Source of the DNA: Arion vulgaris
Taxonomy: Eukaryota > Mollusca > Gastropoda > Stylommatophora > Arionidae
Direction: 5' to 3'
DNA: 64,000 nt
NCBI GenBank assembly: GCA_020796225.1
Contig: CM036753.1
Coordinates: 73,825,365-73,889,364 of the forward strand
In this document: in pieces, positions 9,463 to 20,944 of the stretch
Layout of the letters: each line of letters opens with the position of its first letter
Position numbering within the stretch: position 1 is the first letter of the stretch
Notes under the pieces: generated by a model
What the model saw: the letters and a program-made list of their open reading frames with translations, nothing else
Databases searched by the model: none
What the model was told of the DNA's origin: nothing
Translations under genes and position numbers: made by a program

Positions 9463-10955
9463 TATATTAATGTCTTCATTGTACTCCGGGCATGTTCACA
9501 GGTGCCCTGATCTCATTCACAATATCTTCATGGTACTCTAAACATGTCCATAGGTGCACCGATCTCATTCACAATATCTTCATGGTACTCTAAACATGTC
9601 CATAGGTGCCCCTATCTTCTCCCCAATATCTTCATAGCACTCCGGACATGTGCACAGGTGCCCCTTTCTCCTTCACAATATCGTCATTGCACTCCGGACA
9701 TGTGCACAGGTACCCCGATCTCCTTCACAACATCTTCATTGCACTCCGGACATGTTCACAGGTACCCCGATCTCCTTCACAACATCTTCATTGCACTCCG
9801 GACATGTCCACAGGTACCCCGATCTCCTTCACAACATCTTCATTGCACTCTGGACATGTCCACAGGTACCCCGATCTCCTTCACAACATCTTCATTGCAC
9901 TCCGGACATGTCCACAGGTACCCCGATCTCCTTCACAACATCTTCATTGCACTCTGGACATGTCCACAGGTACCCCGATCTCCTTCACAACATCTTCATT
10001 GCACTCCGGACATGTCCACAGGTACCCCGATCTCCTTCACAACATCTTCATTGCACTCCGGACATGTCCACAGGTACCCCGATCTCCTTCACAACATCAT
10101 CATTGCACTCTGGACATGTTCACAGGTACCCCGATCTCCTTCACAACATCTTCATTGCACTCCGGACATGTTCACAGGTACCCCGATCTCCTTCACAACA
10201 TCTTCATTGCACTCCGGACATGTCCACAGGTACCCCGATCTCCTTCACAACATCGTCATTGCACTCCGGACGTGTCCACAGGTACCCCGATCTCCTTCAC
10301 AACATCTTCATTGCACTCCGGACATGTCCACAGGTACCCCGATCTCCTTCACAACATCTTCATTGCACTCCGGGCATGTTCACAGGTACCCCGATCTCCT
10401 TCACAACATCTTCATTGCACTCCGGACATGTCCACAGGTACCCCGATCTCCTTCACAACATCTTCATTGCACTCCGGGCATGTCCACAGGTACCCCGATC
10501 TCCTTCACAACATCTTCATTGCACTCCGGGCATGTTCACAGGTACCCCGATCTCCTTCACAACATCTTCATTGCACTCTGGACATGTCCACAGGTACCCC
10601 GATCTCCTTCACAACATCTTCATTGCACTCCGGGCATGTTCACAGGTACCCCGATCTCCTTCACAACATCGTCATTGCACTCCGGACATGTCCACAGGTA
10701 CCCCGATCTCCTTCACAACATCGTCATTGCACTCCGGGCATGTTCACAGGTACCCCGATCTCCTTCACAACATCGTCATTGCACTCCGGACATGTTCGAA
10801 ATACCTCGATCTCCTTCACACATCCTCATTGCACTCCGGACATGTCACAGGTACCCCGATCTCCTTCACAACATCGTCATTGCACTCCGGACATGTCACA
10901 GGTACTCGATCTCCTTCAACATTTCATTGAACTCCGGGATGTTCCAAGGTATCGC
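9463..10955. repeat. 52-bp minisatellite, about 28 copies
   Basis: The unit contains CTTCATTGCACTCCGGACAT, GTCCACAGGTACCCCGATCT and CCTTCACAACAT. Inner copies are almost identical; both ends are degenerate. The unit resembles the SINE-A segment CATTGCACTTCGG...CATGTGTGCTCCGATCTCTTTC..ACA. All three plus-strand frames are open for over 400 codons because 52 leaves remainder 1 on division by three and the unit lacks stops. These are not genes. Confidence 0.95.
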
Positions 10956-10984
10956 TCTTGACATTTATGTATTCAATACATGTG

Positions 10985-11740
10985 AATTGCAAGTATGAAT
11001 ATCATGGAAAATATCATGATGGAATATCAAATGGAATATCATGATAAATATCATGATGGAATATCGTAATGGAATATCATGATAAAATATCATGATGGAA
11101 TATCGTAATGGAATATCATGATAAAATATCAAGATGGAATATCGTAATGGAATATCATGATAAAATATCATGATGGAATATCGTAATGGAATATCATGAT
11201 AAAATATCATGATGGAATATCGTAATGGAATATCATGATAAAATATCATGATGGAATATCGTAATGGAATATCATGATAAAATATCATGATGGAATATCA
11301 ATGGAATATCATGATGGAATATCATGATGGAAATATCATTAGGAATATCTTGATGAAATATCTAGGAATGAAATATCATTGATGGAATATCTGATGCAAA
11401 ATATCTATAGAATATACATGCGAAATTTACTGATGGAATATCATATGTAAATATCATAATGAATAACATGACGTCAAATTTCATGATGGAATAATATGAT
11501 GTAAAATATCATGATGGAATATCAGGATCAAATTTCATGATGGAATAATATGATGTAAAATATCATGATGGAATATCAGACTCAAATTTCATGATGGAAT
11601 AATATGATGTAAAATGGAATATGACCAAATTTTGATGAATAATAGAAATATCAGATGGAATATCGATCAAATATCAGGATGGAATACCATGATGTAAAAT
11701 ATCATAATGGAATATCTTGATACTAAATATTACGATGGAG
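10985..11740. repeat. 39-bp repeat with degenerate edge
   Basis: A clean region at about 11005-11300 has a 39-bp unit built from ATGGAATATCGTAATGGAAT and ATCATGATAAAATATCATG, itself made of 13-20-bp ATATCATGAT-like sub-repeats. From 11300 to 11740 the same motif continues in degenerate form. The 107-codon minus-strand frame is a product of the 13-codon period. Confidence 0.9.
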
Positions 11741-11744
11741 TGTC

Positions 11745-11870
11745 ATGATGTTGTCTCCGATCTCCTTCGTAGTAATGTTTTGTTACCATACAGTGTCTTT
11801 CCAGCCTACTCTTATCGATTTTCATACGTCAAGACAATAATAAAAAGCAATAAGGAAAACCAGGGCGCTT
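11745..11870 (-). mobile_element. SINE-A internal fragment
   Basis: TGTCTCCGATCTCCTTCGTA and then TCTTTCCAGCCTACTCTTAT, CGATTTTCATACGTC match parts of SINE-A (TTCCAGCCTGTTCTTCTCGA in copy 1). It lies on the far side of the 52-bp and 39-bp arrays from the piece at 9270-9462. Confidence 0.6.
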
Positions 11871-11984
11871 CACGTATATCAAGGATGTTGTATAGTGATG
11901 TACTAGACAACTGTAGAGCTATACACCAAATGCAACATATGAAAACAGATAACAAACTAGTTTTATGAAGAACAATAACAAGCT

Positions 11985-12475
11985 GAAGGAGTGTTTGACC
12001 AAAAGGATCAGAGTGCGGTTCACATGCGGGAGACCCGTGTTCAGTTTACTGTAAGGTCAAGGATTTTTTCTGTCGTGAGCATAAATGAAAAATCCTAACC
12101 ATAACAGCTTCGCGGTGACTGTATTAGCACAGCCAACTCTAAATAGCTAGGCCTGACAACTGACGGGGAAAGTCTTGACCTAGATCAGAGCGGGGGTCTG
12201 GAATTTATATATGTTTGATAATATATGCAAGCTTTTTTGCAATTTTACTCAATTATGTGAGTCTATGGTTATTTATTGGTGAAAAATATTCATAATATTG
12301 ATATTTCTTATTGTTAAGCTTAACTTGTTGCATAATATAACTTTGATTTAGCATTTTGTGTTGATTTTAAAATGAATGCGTCTATATTCAACAATACTGG
12401 AATGCGAGGTCACGTGGTGTAGTTGTGGTCTGATTTCCCAATTCTTAGGCCCATACGTTTATAGTTGGCTCCGGT
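11985..12475 (+). mobile_element. SINE-E, longest copy
   Basis: It starts with a tRNA-like head (GTTTGACCAAAAGGATCAGA, then GGGAGACCCGTGTTCAGTTT) and a GCATAAATGAAAAATCC segment shared with the copy at 14398-14620. From about 12120 to 12471 it matches the reverse complement of 497-865. Length is about 490 bp. Confidence 0.7.
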
Positions 12476-12951
12476 ACTAGCCATGCGGCAATTAAAGGCA
12501 CGTCTCACGTGTCCTACACCACCCAAAAAGGCGGTAATACATGAAGTAACGATAACTAAAAAAAAATAACAGGCTAAATTAACTGTTTGAATTTACTTGA
12601 TAAAGCCCTTTTGGTAGAAACATCGCTTTAGTATTTTTAAGTTGTGCTAACTGTAGTAAATATGAAATACTTACATCTTAATTGAATGTAATTCAAACAT
12701 CATCAGCTTACACGGATGATCAAACAGTGCTTGCAAATAGTGATACAAATCTAATTTAAATATGATTTGATACAATACAAAGTTTTATATAAATCAGGTG
12801 CTTTTGCTTTTTTTGCCGTATTATTATATTATATTATATTTTTATATGTTATGTGTTATATTATATTTAATTGTAAGAAATATATTTAATTATACTAATT
12901 ATTCTATTATATTGGGATATGGTATGTGCTATATTATGTTATATTTATTTG
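12476..12951. other. AT-rich spacer
   Basis: Runs of TATTATATTATATT at about 12820-12870. No gene or repeat family was recognised. Confidence 0.4.
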
Positions 12952-13116
12952 CAGTGACGGCTCGTGATCATTTTTATTGGTGGGACCAGACATTTTTTCC
13001 CGAATAAATCATGTTTTTTGGTTGTTATATTTTAATTTATAAAATAATAAATACACGTTAGACATTATTTTTAGTGGGGCCCGGCCCCACTGGCCCTTAA
13101 TGACGAGCCGCCACTG
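12952..13116 (+). mobile_element. hAT-type MITE (copy 1), complete
   Basis: 165 bp, starting CAGTGACGGCTCGTGATCAT and ending GACGAGCCGCCACTG. The flanks are identical 8-bp direct repeats TTTATTTG (12944-12951 and 13117-13124), the target duplication length of the hAT superfamily. It has no coding capacity, so it is a non-autonomous element. Confidence 0.92.
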
Positions 13117-13394
13117 TTTATTTGTATGAAATATATTTAGTTATCCTAATTATTCTGTTATGTTATTATCAACTTATTTATATCTTCTTCGTGTCCGGTT
13201 TGACATATAAAGCTTCTATAAAAGATTTGCAGTGTTGATGCTCTTCATCCTTTCTAATAATTGTTTTCCAAGTTGGGTAACAATCTTTCAACTTTCTTTA
13301 ATTGGCTCTTTTCTATATTTTATTTTATATGTATATCCAGTCCGTATTTTGCCATTCTCTGCTCAATGAAGAGCTGTAATAGCCAATATTTGTC
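13117..13394. other. Unassigned spacer
   Basis: AT-rich. Nothing recognised. Confidence 0.4.
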
Positions 13395-14225
13395 TTTTAA
13401 TGGTGGTCTCCAATGATGCTCTCCAATGATGCTCTCCAATGATGCTCTCAATGATGCTCTCAATGATACTCTCAATGATGCTCTCAATTATTCTCTCAAT
13501 GATGCTCTCAATTATGCTCTCAATGATGCTCTCCAATGATGCTCTCAATGATGCTCTCCAATGATGCTCTCAATGATGCTCTCCATTGATGCTCTCCAAT
13601 GATACTCTCAATGATGCTCTCAATGATACTCTCAATGATTCTCTCCAATGTATGATGCTCTCCAATGATGCTCTCTAATGATACTCTCCAATGATGCTCT
13701 CCAATGATACTCTCAATGATTCTCCCCAATGTATGATGCTCCCCAATGATGCTCTCAATGATGCTCTCAATGATACTCTCAATGATTCTCTCAATGTATG
13801 ATGCTCTCCAATGATGTTCTCAATGATGCTCTCAATGATGCTCTCAATGATACTCTCCAATGATGCTCTCCAATGATGCTGTCCATTGATGCTCTCCAAT
13901 GATACTCTCCAATGATGCTCTCCAATGATACTCTCAATGATTCTCCCCAATGTATGATGCTCCAATGATGCTCTCAATGATGCTCTCCAATGATGCTCTC
14001 AATGATGCTCTCATTGATGCTCTCCATTGATGCTCTCAATGATGCTCTCAATGATACTCTCAATGATGCTCTCCAATGATGCTCTCCAATGATGCTCTCC
14101 AATGATACTCTCCAATGATGCTCTCCATTGATACTCTACAATGATGCTCTCCAATGATACTCTCCAATGATGCTCTCCAATGATCCTCTCAATGATGCTC
14201 CCCAAAGATGCTCTCCAATGATGCC
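13395..14225. repeat. 12/13-bp minisatellite
   Basis: About 65 copies of CTCCAATGATG-CT (13 bp) and CTCAATGATGCT (12 bp) are mixed irregularly, with occasional ATTGATGCT or AATGTATGATG variants. A local super-repeat (CTCTCAATGATTCTCCCCAA type) recurs near 13650, 13720 and 13935. Minus-strand frames read ESIIESIIE-type low-complexity peptides and are artefacts. Confidence 0.95.
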
Positions 14226-14397
14226 CAGTTCCTTCGTTCTAAAAATGTTTCATTTGCTATCTGACAAGAAAATTTGCAGGATTTTTCTGAAAGATTTATT
14301 TAGAAATGTCTCCAACTTGTTTATGATGTTGTTGGTCATTTCCCAGCACTCCCTATTTGTGTAACTATATATCAATACTTAACTGTCGTTACTGCCA

Positions 14398-14620
14398 GTA
14401 GTACCGCTTCTTAGGGCGGTGTAAGACTGGTTGGATGAGAGACCTAGGAATTCAAGGGCCGTAATAGCTAGTGCAGTCGCCCCGAAGATGTTCAGGGTAG
14501 AATTTTTCATTTATGTCCTCTACAGAAACAAAATCCCTTAGCCTTACAGTGAGTTGAACACGGGTCTCCCATAGGAGCCACGCTCTAACCATTCGACCAG
14601 ACGCTCCTCTATATAGCAAT
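14398..14620 (-). mobile_element. SINE-E head and proximal body
   Basis: On the minus strand it begins GAGCGTCTGGTCGAATGGTT (A-box-like) and has GTGTTCAACTC as B-box 35 bp on. GACATAAATGAAAAATTC and CTTCGGGGCGACTGCACTAG follow, as in the copy at 11985. The distal part differs. Confidence 0.7.
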
Positions 14621-14689
14621 GCTTACTTCCATGATATAAACAGCAAACCGCTCTGTGTGTTTATACAAAAACAATTCTTATTATTTCTA

Positions 14690-15232
14690 TTGTGTTCCGC
14701 TCGTATCTTTGTACATTACATAAGACTTGCAAGCAATTTCTCCACACTGTTCTATCCTGGTCAACTGTTTCAATTTCATCCTTGGGATTGAGTAATACAT
14801 TTCTTGCCTCACTCAGTAAAGTTCATTTCTAGGTTTCCGTAAGATGTAATTTCTTTCTTGTATCCTTTTCCTCACATTACAATACCTGCTTTGTGGTTCT
14901 TTGATCGTTTCTTCTCAGAGTATGTCCAACATATCTCCATCTTCTCTTTCTTATAACATTTTGTTACCAGTGGATTAACCAAATTCTCTGACTGTATCAT
15001 TTGTCCTGAAATCGTCCTATTTTATGTTCATGATTTTTCGCAGACATCTATTTTCAAATGCATTCAACTTACTTTCTATATATTTAGACATTCTCCAACT
15101 CTTGCTGGCATATGCTATGACTGATAAAATATTGGAATTGAAAACTTATAATTTAGTTTTAAAACCATATAATTTGGTGTTAAATATTTTATTTAGATGT
15201 TTAAAAGCTGATGTTGCTTTGACAATTCGAAG
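14690..15232 (-). pseudogene. LINE C-terminal region (family 2)
   Basis: The minus-strand translation shows YASKSWRMSKYIESKLNAFE, then NRCLRKIMNIK*DDFRTND, matching the post-thumb CESW...FExRCLRKI..I block of LINE ORF2. A basic tail follows. Stops and shifts are numerous. Related tails are at 24010-24200 (minus) and 52085-52310 (plus). The hAT MITE at 15233 has inserted at its upstream end. Confidence 0.7.
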
Positions 15233-15396
15233 CAGTGGCGGATCGTGATCCTTTTTGTTGGTGGGGCCAGATACAAATTTTCGGAAAAATCGTGGTTTTG
15301 GATTAGGTTATATTTTAATTTATTAAATAATAAATGCACGTTACACATTTTTTATGGGGCCTGGCTCCACTGGCCCTTAATAAGGAGCCGCCACTG
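15233..15396 (+). mobile_element. hAT-type MITE (copy 2), complete
   Basis: 164 bp with termini CAGTGGCGGATCGTGATC and AAGGAGCCGCCACTG. The flanks are 8-bp repeats ATTCGAAG and ATTCGTAG (one mismatch). Confidence 0.9.
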
Positions 15397-15862
15397 ATTC
15401 GTAGCATAATTTATATCAATACTTACTCCACATGATAAACATCAAACCTGATAAACATCAAACCGCGCTGTGTCACTATTTAGCAAAGATAAGAATTAAA
15501 CAGAGTATGTGCTTGGAATTCTGCCTTGTTAGATGTTAGAGTGAAATAATCATTTATGAAAGAAACTCCACCGAGAGTTGGTAACTCAATGTAAAATAAT
15601 GTATCACTTTATTCAAAAGAAGTAATTTGGATAAATGTCGCATTTAGTTCAGAAATTGTACATGTTTATTATCCATATATATTATTTTTTATTATGCACA
15701 TTTGTTATAGAAGGCTGTGGGTGCACAATCTCACACTCGAGTTACCACAGTGAGGAAATGAATTTACCCTCCTATCTCGTGCATACTAGAACCTAGAAAT
15801 AGGGAAGTGACAGGAATTTAATACCATGAGGTCCGAAAATACAACGGGAAATTTTTATTGTA
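15397..15862. other. Unassigned spacer
   Basis: AT-rich sequence. A 14-bp local duplication (TGATAAACATCAAACC) lies near 15435. No gene recognised. Confidence 0.4.
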
Positions 15863-15863
15863 T

Positions 15864-16250
15864 ATACATTTGTTATACTAATATCACTGTGCATGTTTTG
15901 TTTGTGGGAGGATTTTCTTTCTCCCCTCCCTCTTCAACCAGTGGTTCATGATCTTAAGATCGGTTAGGTCTAGTTATATCAAAGATGGACGATATACATT
16001 TGTTATACTAATATCACTGTGCATGTTTTGTTTGTGGGAGGATTTTCTTTCTCCCTCCTCTTCAACCAGTGGTTCATGATCTTAAGATCGTTAGGTCTAG
16101 TTATATCAAAGATGGACGATATACATTTGTTATACTAATATCACTGTGCATGTTTTGTTTGTGGGAGGATTTTCTTTCTCCCCTCCCTCTTCAACCAGTG
16201 GTTCATGATCTTAAGATCGGTTAGGTCTAGTTATATCAAAGATGGACGAT
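15864..16250. repeat. ~130-bp direct repeat, 3 copies
   Basis: Copies start with ATACATTTGTTATACTAATA at 15864, 15994 and 16121 and end with AAAGATGGACGAT. They differ only by small indels (CCCCTCCC versus CCCTCC; ATCGG versus ATCG). Confidence 0.95.
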
Positions 16251-16254
16251 AATG

Positions 16255-16500
16255 CGTTGATATCGTATACAATTCGAGTCTGCAAAAGAGTTATTGACAG
16301 TGAAAAATATGTCAGAGTAAGTTGCAACGCCACTGTTCTAACACAATTCATTAATTTCAATTAGGTAAAATGTTCTACACATTTTCATCACATCGGAGGT
16401 CCTGACATGTGCTACGGAGTTCGTGCACTGCCATGAACATGTTTCTGGGTAAGAAAGAGATGGAAACACACATGGTTATTCACCAAATTGCAATTATGTC
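16255..16500 (+). mobile_element. SINE-A fragments, plus strand
   Basis: CTACGGAGTTCGTGCACTGC and then GGTAAGAAAGAGATGGAAAC, ACACATGGTTATTCACC match the distal body of SINE-A. A weak match to its middle (GTCTGCAAAAGAGTTATTGA) lies at 16278-16300. No (ATCA)n tail is visible. Confidence 0.65.
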
Positions 16501-16534
16501 GTCTCTAACAGCCAATCATTTAATTAAAAATAAA

Positions 16535-16782
16535 AATTATTGCATATCCTTTACAGGACTTTGTGAATCAACCCCAGTTTTTAACGCTGTTTGTGATTTT
16601 TGTAGGCATTATTACGTTCAGTAGTTTGTCATTGCTTTCTAAATGGGTGATGCCATCCTCCTTTTGTAAAAATCCACGCGAAACAATTTGCAACCAACTG
16701 TCAGCAGCGTGATTCGAAGTCAGAACGTCGTGGTTAATAGACCGAGTCACTATCACCTAAGCCACAGACGTCAACATCACTT
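16535..16782 (-). mobile_element. SINE-G copy 1 (tRNA-derived)
   Basis: The minus-strand head GACGTCTGTGGCTTAGGTGA (A-box) and GACTTCGAATCA (B-box) is followed by GTTGCAAATTGTTTCGCGTG. The 3' end is TCCTGTAAAGGATATGCAA. It is collinear with 21770-22005. Confidence 0.8.
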
Positions 16783-17179
16783 AATTACTAATCAAAAATA
16801 AAAGTTACCTTTCTGATCTCTCAATGTGTCGTTCAGGCTGGAGAAGGCGATGATGTACCTCTTCATATTACTGGTACTGTTAGCTAGTTCCTATGGTAAC
16901 TTTCGCCCATAAGTTCAAGTTAAGCTTTTAAGTACCTTACCTCATTGAAATGTTATGCAGTTTTGTCAATTAATTCTTTTATATAATGAAATACTAACTT
17001 GTTATGCAAGGATAGCTTATTTGTTTGTTATTTTAACTTGCTTGTTAGTTCCAAACACATAGAGAGTACGAGTTTTGAGTGTTTTCTTTTCTAATTGAGC
17101 AGGACAGGAGTTGCAGAGATTCTTTGCACATTTAAAAAGAATACAATAATTTTTGACGTGTTTCGCTATTCCATGAGTT
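16783..17179. other. Unassigned spacer
   Basis: AT-rich. No supported feature. Confidence 0.4.
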
Positions 17180-17677
17180 GTGGAGACTCCGTCTCAGGTG
17201 GGGATCTACGCGTGGAATTTTCAGTGTACCCTCTATTCTAGGACAGAATACGCTAAAAAAACACCATTTGTAAACCACACTTTGTTATTTCAAGGTAGTT
17301 TTAGTTTGAGAGCTACGCCTGCGATTGCTTTAGAACAACTGCTTCGCCGTAGGATCCCGGTGAGATTTGTGTTACAGCATTCCAGAAACTGCAAACTGTC
17401 ACGTAGAGATCCCCGTGAGATTATGTGTGTACCAGGCAATTCAGAACAACATGACAAACGTCACCGTAGAGATCCTGTGAGATTTGTGTACCATTTCGAT
17501 ATAGCACGAACAGTTCAGCAAAATGTGCATTTGCTCAAGCGATTCCCTATTAGTTACTTCATGTATCCTTTATGTAATCTGTGGACACACCGTGCCATGG
17601 TTGTGCAGCAGGAAGACCGTTCCGGACATAGAACATGCTCCCTAGTTTGGAAACTCATAACATTTGTGTCGCCGTAA
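17180..17677 (+). CDS. Hypothetical ORF, 165 codons, doubtful
   Basis: This is the longest open frame in the window that is not a tandem-array product or a mobile-element relic, apart from those at 59.4-60.1 kb. No domain is recognised. The middle third contains three imperfect repeats of about 55-63 bp around GATCCC-GTGAGAT(TT)GTGT (near 17350, 17402 and 17465), giving peptides RRRIPVRFV, RRDPREIMCV and RRDPVRFVY. There is no visible signal peptide or membrane segment. Repeat-driven openness could explain it, and I would not call it a gene without transcript evidence. Confidence 0.15.
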   Translation: METPSQVGIYAWNFQCTLYSRTEYAKKTPFVNHTLLFQGSFSLRATPAIALEQLLRRRIPVRFVLQHSRNCKLSRRDPREIMCVPGNSEQHDKRHRRDPVRFVYHFDIARTVQQNVHLLKRFPISYFMYPLCNLWTHRAMVVQQEDRSGHRTCSLVWKLITFVSP

Positions 17678-18189
17678 TGAATATAGAGTTTATCTCTATT
17701 GTTTTGCTGTGTGGCATATGGAAACGTTAGAGACGGATCACATATGTTTGTATCAGACCACTGACAGGAACAATCAATCAGTCGTATAGTGTATTACGGT
17801 TCGATACGACACTGATGGAATAGTTTTGTGTCTCTCCAGGAAATTTAGATTTTTCATTTTGTTTTGCTTTTCATGCAGGAGTGTGTAAATCAGCAGCAAC
17901 TGACACAATTTGTATGGACCAGACAATCGGGCACGACCAAGTTTAAATTGTCAGTGCCAATTGTCAATTGTCTACAGACGGCAGCTATTAAGTTATTGCA
18001 TGTCTCCTCTATGCACGTCTTCATTTATATCTTTTCTATGTATGGCTTCTTCATGAATTTCTTCGTAAACTATATATTCCTCCATTATAGCATCTTCATA
18101 TATATCCTTTCTATGTACGCTTATATCTTTCTATGTATGGCTTCTTCATGAATTTCTTCGTAAACTATATATTCCTCAATTTACGTCCA
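17678..18189. other. Spacer with short direct duplication
   Basis: A segment of about 45 bp, CTATGTATGGCTTCTTCATG...CTATATATTCCTC, occurs at about 18038 and again at about 18133, just before the 15-bp array. Nothing else is supported. Confidence 0.6.
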
Positions 18190-19260
18190 TGTGTATATCT
18201 TCTATCTTCTCTGCGTATATCTTCTATCTTCCTCTACGTATATCTTCTCTACGTATATCTTCTCTACGTATATATTCTCTACGTGTATCTTCTATCTTCT
18301 ATACGTATATCTACTCTACGTATATCTTCTATCTTCTCTGCGTATATCTTCTATCTTCTCTACGTATATCTTCTCTACGTATATCTTCTCTACGTATATC
18401 TTCTCTACGTATATCTTCTTTACGTTTATCTTCTATCTTCTCTACGTATATCTTCTCTACGTATATCTTCTATCTTCTCTACGTATATCTTCTCCACCTA
18501 TATCTTCTATCTTCTCTACGTATATCTTCTCTACATATATCTTCTCTACGTATATCTTCTCTACGTATATCTTCTCTACGTATATCTTCTATCTTCTCTA
18601 CGTATATCTACTCTACGTATATCTTCTATCTTCTCTGCGTATATCTTCTATCTTCTCTGCGTATATCTTCTATCTTCTCTGCGTATATCTTCTATCTTCT
18701 CTATGTATATCTTCTCTACATATATCTTCTCTGCGTATATCTTCTATCTTCTCTGCGTATATCTTCTATCTTCTCTGCGTATATCTTCTATCTTCTCTAT
18801 GTATATCTTCTCTACATATATCTTCTCTACGTATATCTTCTCTACGTATATCTTCTTTACGTATATCTTCTATCTTCTCTACGTATATCTTCTCCACCTA
18901 TATCTTCTATCTTCTCTACGTATATCTTCTATCTTCTCTACGTATATCTTCTATCTTCTCTGCGTATATCTTCTATCTTCTCTACGTATATCTTCTCTAC
19001 GTATATCTTCTCTTCGTATATCTTCTCTACCTATATCTTCTATCTTCTCTACGTATATCTTTTCTACGTATATCTTCTCCACCTATATCTTCTATCTTCT
19101 CTACGTATATCTTCTCACCTATATCTTCTATCTTCTCTACGTATATCTTCTCCACCTATATCTTCTATCTTCTCTACGTATATCTTCTACACGCATATCT
19201 TCTACAAACATATCTTCTACACGTATTCCTTCTCTAGGTACGAGTATATCTTCACCAAGC
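18190..19260. repeat. 15-bp minisatellite with 22-bp variant units
   Basis: The unit is TCTACGTATATCTTC; many units carry an extra 7 bp (TATCTTC), giving 22-bp units. Variants are GCGTATAT, ACCTATAT and ACATATAT. The reverse complement (ATATACGTAGAGAAG) equals the ATATACAGAGAAG unit of the array at 20945 apart from a GT insertion. Plus-strand frames read LLYVY-type peptides and are artefacts. Confidence 0.95.
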
Positions 19261-19269
19261 ATATCTTCT

Positions 19270-19565
19270 TCATGTATCATCATCATCATCAGGTGCCGTG
19301 CCGGCTGGCGTAGGCGATCATGGATCTCCACAAATCTCTATCTTTGGTGTTTGCTATCAACTCAGATGTTGACGCTGTACCATGCCATGAAGTCAGGCTA
19401 TTCAAAATTTTCTCACTCTGTATTCCTCTGTCTCGTCTACCCTCGGTTTTATCAGTTGTCACAATGTGTTCTAAACCTCCCTCCTCATCACATGCCCGAA
19501 AAATGACAACTGCCTCTTTCTTATATTGTATTCTCTGTGTCTTGACCTCATTCAACACCTCAAAT
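19270..19565 (-). pseudogene. LINE ORF 3' end (family 1), minus
   Basis: The minus-strand frame includes EHIVTTDKTEGRRDRGIQ, ILNSLTSWHGTASTSELI and ASRHGT, homologous to 1787-2008. On the minus strand it ends in (TGATGA)n, seen as CATCATCATCATCA at about 19279. One open frame of 89 codons persists. Confidence 0.8.
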
Positions 19566-19569
19566 GATT

Positions 19570-20659
19570 TTAGCAGTCCATGGGATTCTCATCATTCTTC
19601 TGTAAAACCATAATATAATCTTCATGTATATGTTCTAAAAAATACTTCTTTGTCTTATTTTAAAGAATACACTAGAATCAAACAGTACCATATATGCAGT
19701 GACTTTACTACAGAGAATATAAATACAACTAACAATAAAATGGTAATACATACATCATATTGCATACAGATATCATCTTTCATCTGTTGTGAACATTACA
19801 AACAGCTCATTTGTCTTTGATCATGAACTAATGGAATAAAATACTGATTCGTTATCATCTATATTCCATCAATCTGATAGCAATGTAACCAGTTCCAATC
19901 CACGTTTTTTGAGAACTTAGCGGCAAATGCATAACATAATATTTGCAGACAGCCGTTATTGGATTCTGCAAAAATATGCCAGAAATATCGAAATGTCATC
20001 TTTCATTTAGAACAGCAACACTACAAGAGCTAGCAATACCTGCTGCCGTTGGAGAATTAAGTTATCGAAATTTGATGTCTCGCAATTTATTCTTCCTCCT
20101 TCGGAAAGAATAAACAATTGATTTATTCGTAATCACCAGACAGCAAACATCTGGAAAATCGCTATGTCGCTGGTTCGCAGAAAGGAAGATAGTACGTATT
20201 CAGGCGTCTAGTTACGTGGTTTTGTTTTTTTACTACTTTTTGGGTGCTGCAAATCTTGTGTTTAATGGCAAATGAAAATTACATTAGCTGGGCATGAACC
20301 ATTTTGTTTTAAGTGCATACTGGAAGAAGACAGAAGTGAGAAGCTGTTGGTGGTTTTAATGTGGTTTTTTAAACAAGAAATATGATTTAGAAATGATAAA
20401 CTGCACCAGAGATAGAAAGAGTGAAGAATTGTGAGAAACGTGAGTCAGTGTCAAGCACGGCACTTAATGATGGTGATAGATCTTTGATTGAATCTGAGGA
20501 AGCCTTGAAAATAGAAATATAAGTTCTAAGTATATACCAAAAACACAGAATGTGTGTTTAAATTGCTTCAATTCAATTTATGAAGAAAATTAAACAATTT
20601 ATACTTTCATGGTTGTATTGTCGTTGAAGTTGATTAATTTTTGAAACTAAATTCTATAG
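19570..20659. other. Unassigned 1.1-kb spacer
   Basis: AT-rich. No domain, tRNA-like head or repeat recognised. It lies between the two inverted arrays. Confidence 0.4.
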
Positions 20660-20875
20660 AGCAATAGCGTCTGTAGTTTAAGCGATAGTGAGCTCAATAT
20701 CAACACAAGCGTAACTGGTTCAAACTTCGAGGCAGGCAAGTTTGGAAGCAAATTAGTTCCCGTGGATTTTTCCGAAAGGTAAAAATAGACCTCACCGTTC
20801 AGAAAAGGCAACCTACTGAAAGCATAAGTGGTGCCTAGAAAATCGACGACTCGTTTACTGTTGTTGATGGCTACG
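20660..20875 (+). mobile_element. SINE-G copy 2, plus strand
   Basis: GCGTCTGTAGTTTAAGCGAT (A-box) and TGGTTCAAACTTC (B-box) are followed by CCCGTGGATTTTTCCGAAAG, matching the SINE-G head and start of body on the minus strand at 21770-22005. It is more diverged than the other two copies. Confidence 0.6.
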
Positions 20876-20944
20876 TCATGTAAATAGGATATGTCATGAT
20901 TTTTATTTTCAATGATAATCAAAATATCTTAGAACTGTTTGATA

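Noticed and set aside
9544..10998. Three overlapping plus-strand frames of 426-484 codons
   Set aside because: All three frames are open because the 52-bp unit lacks stops and its period shifts phase; these are array artefacts.
13363..14205. ESIIESIIE coiled-coil-like minus-strand proteins
   Set aside because: Products of the 12/13-bp array.
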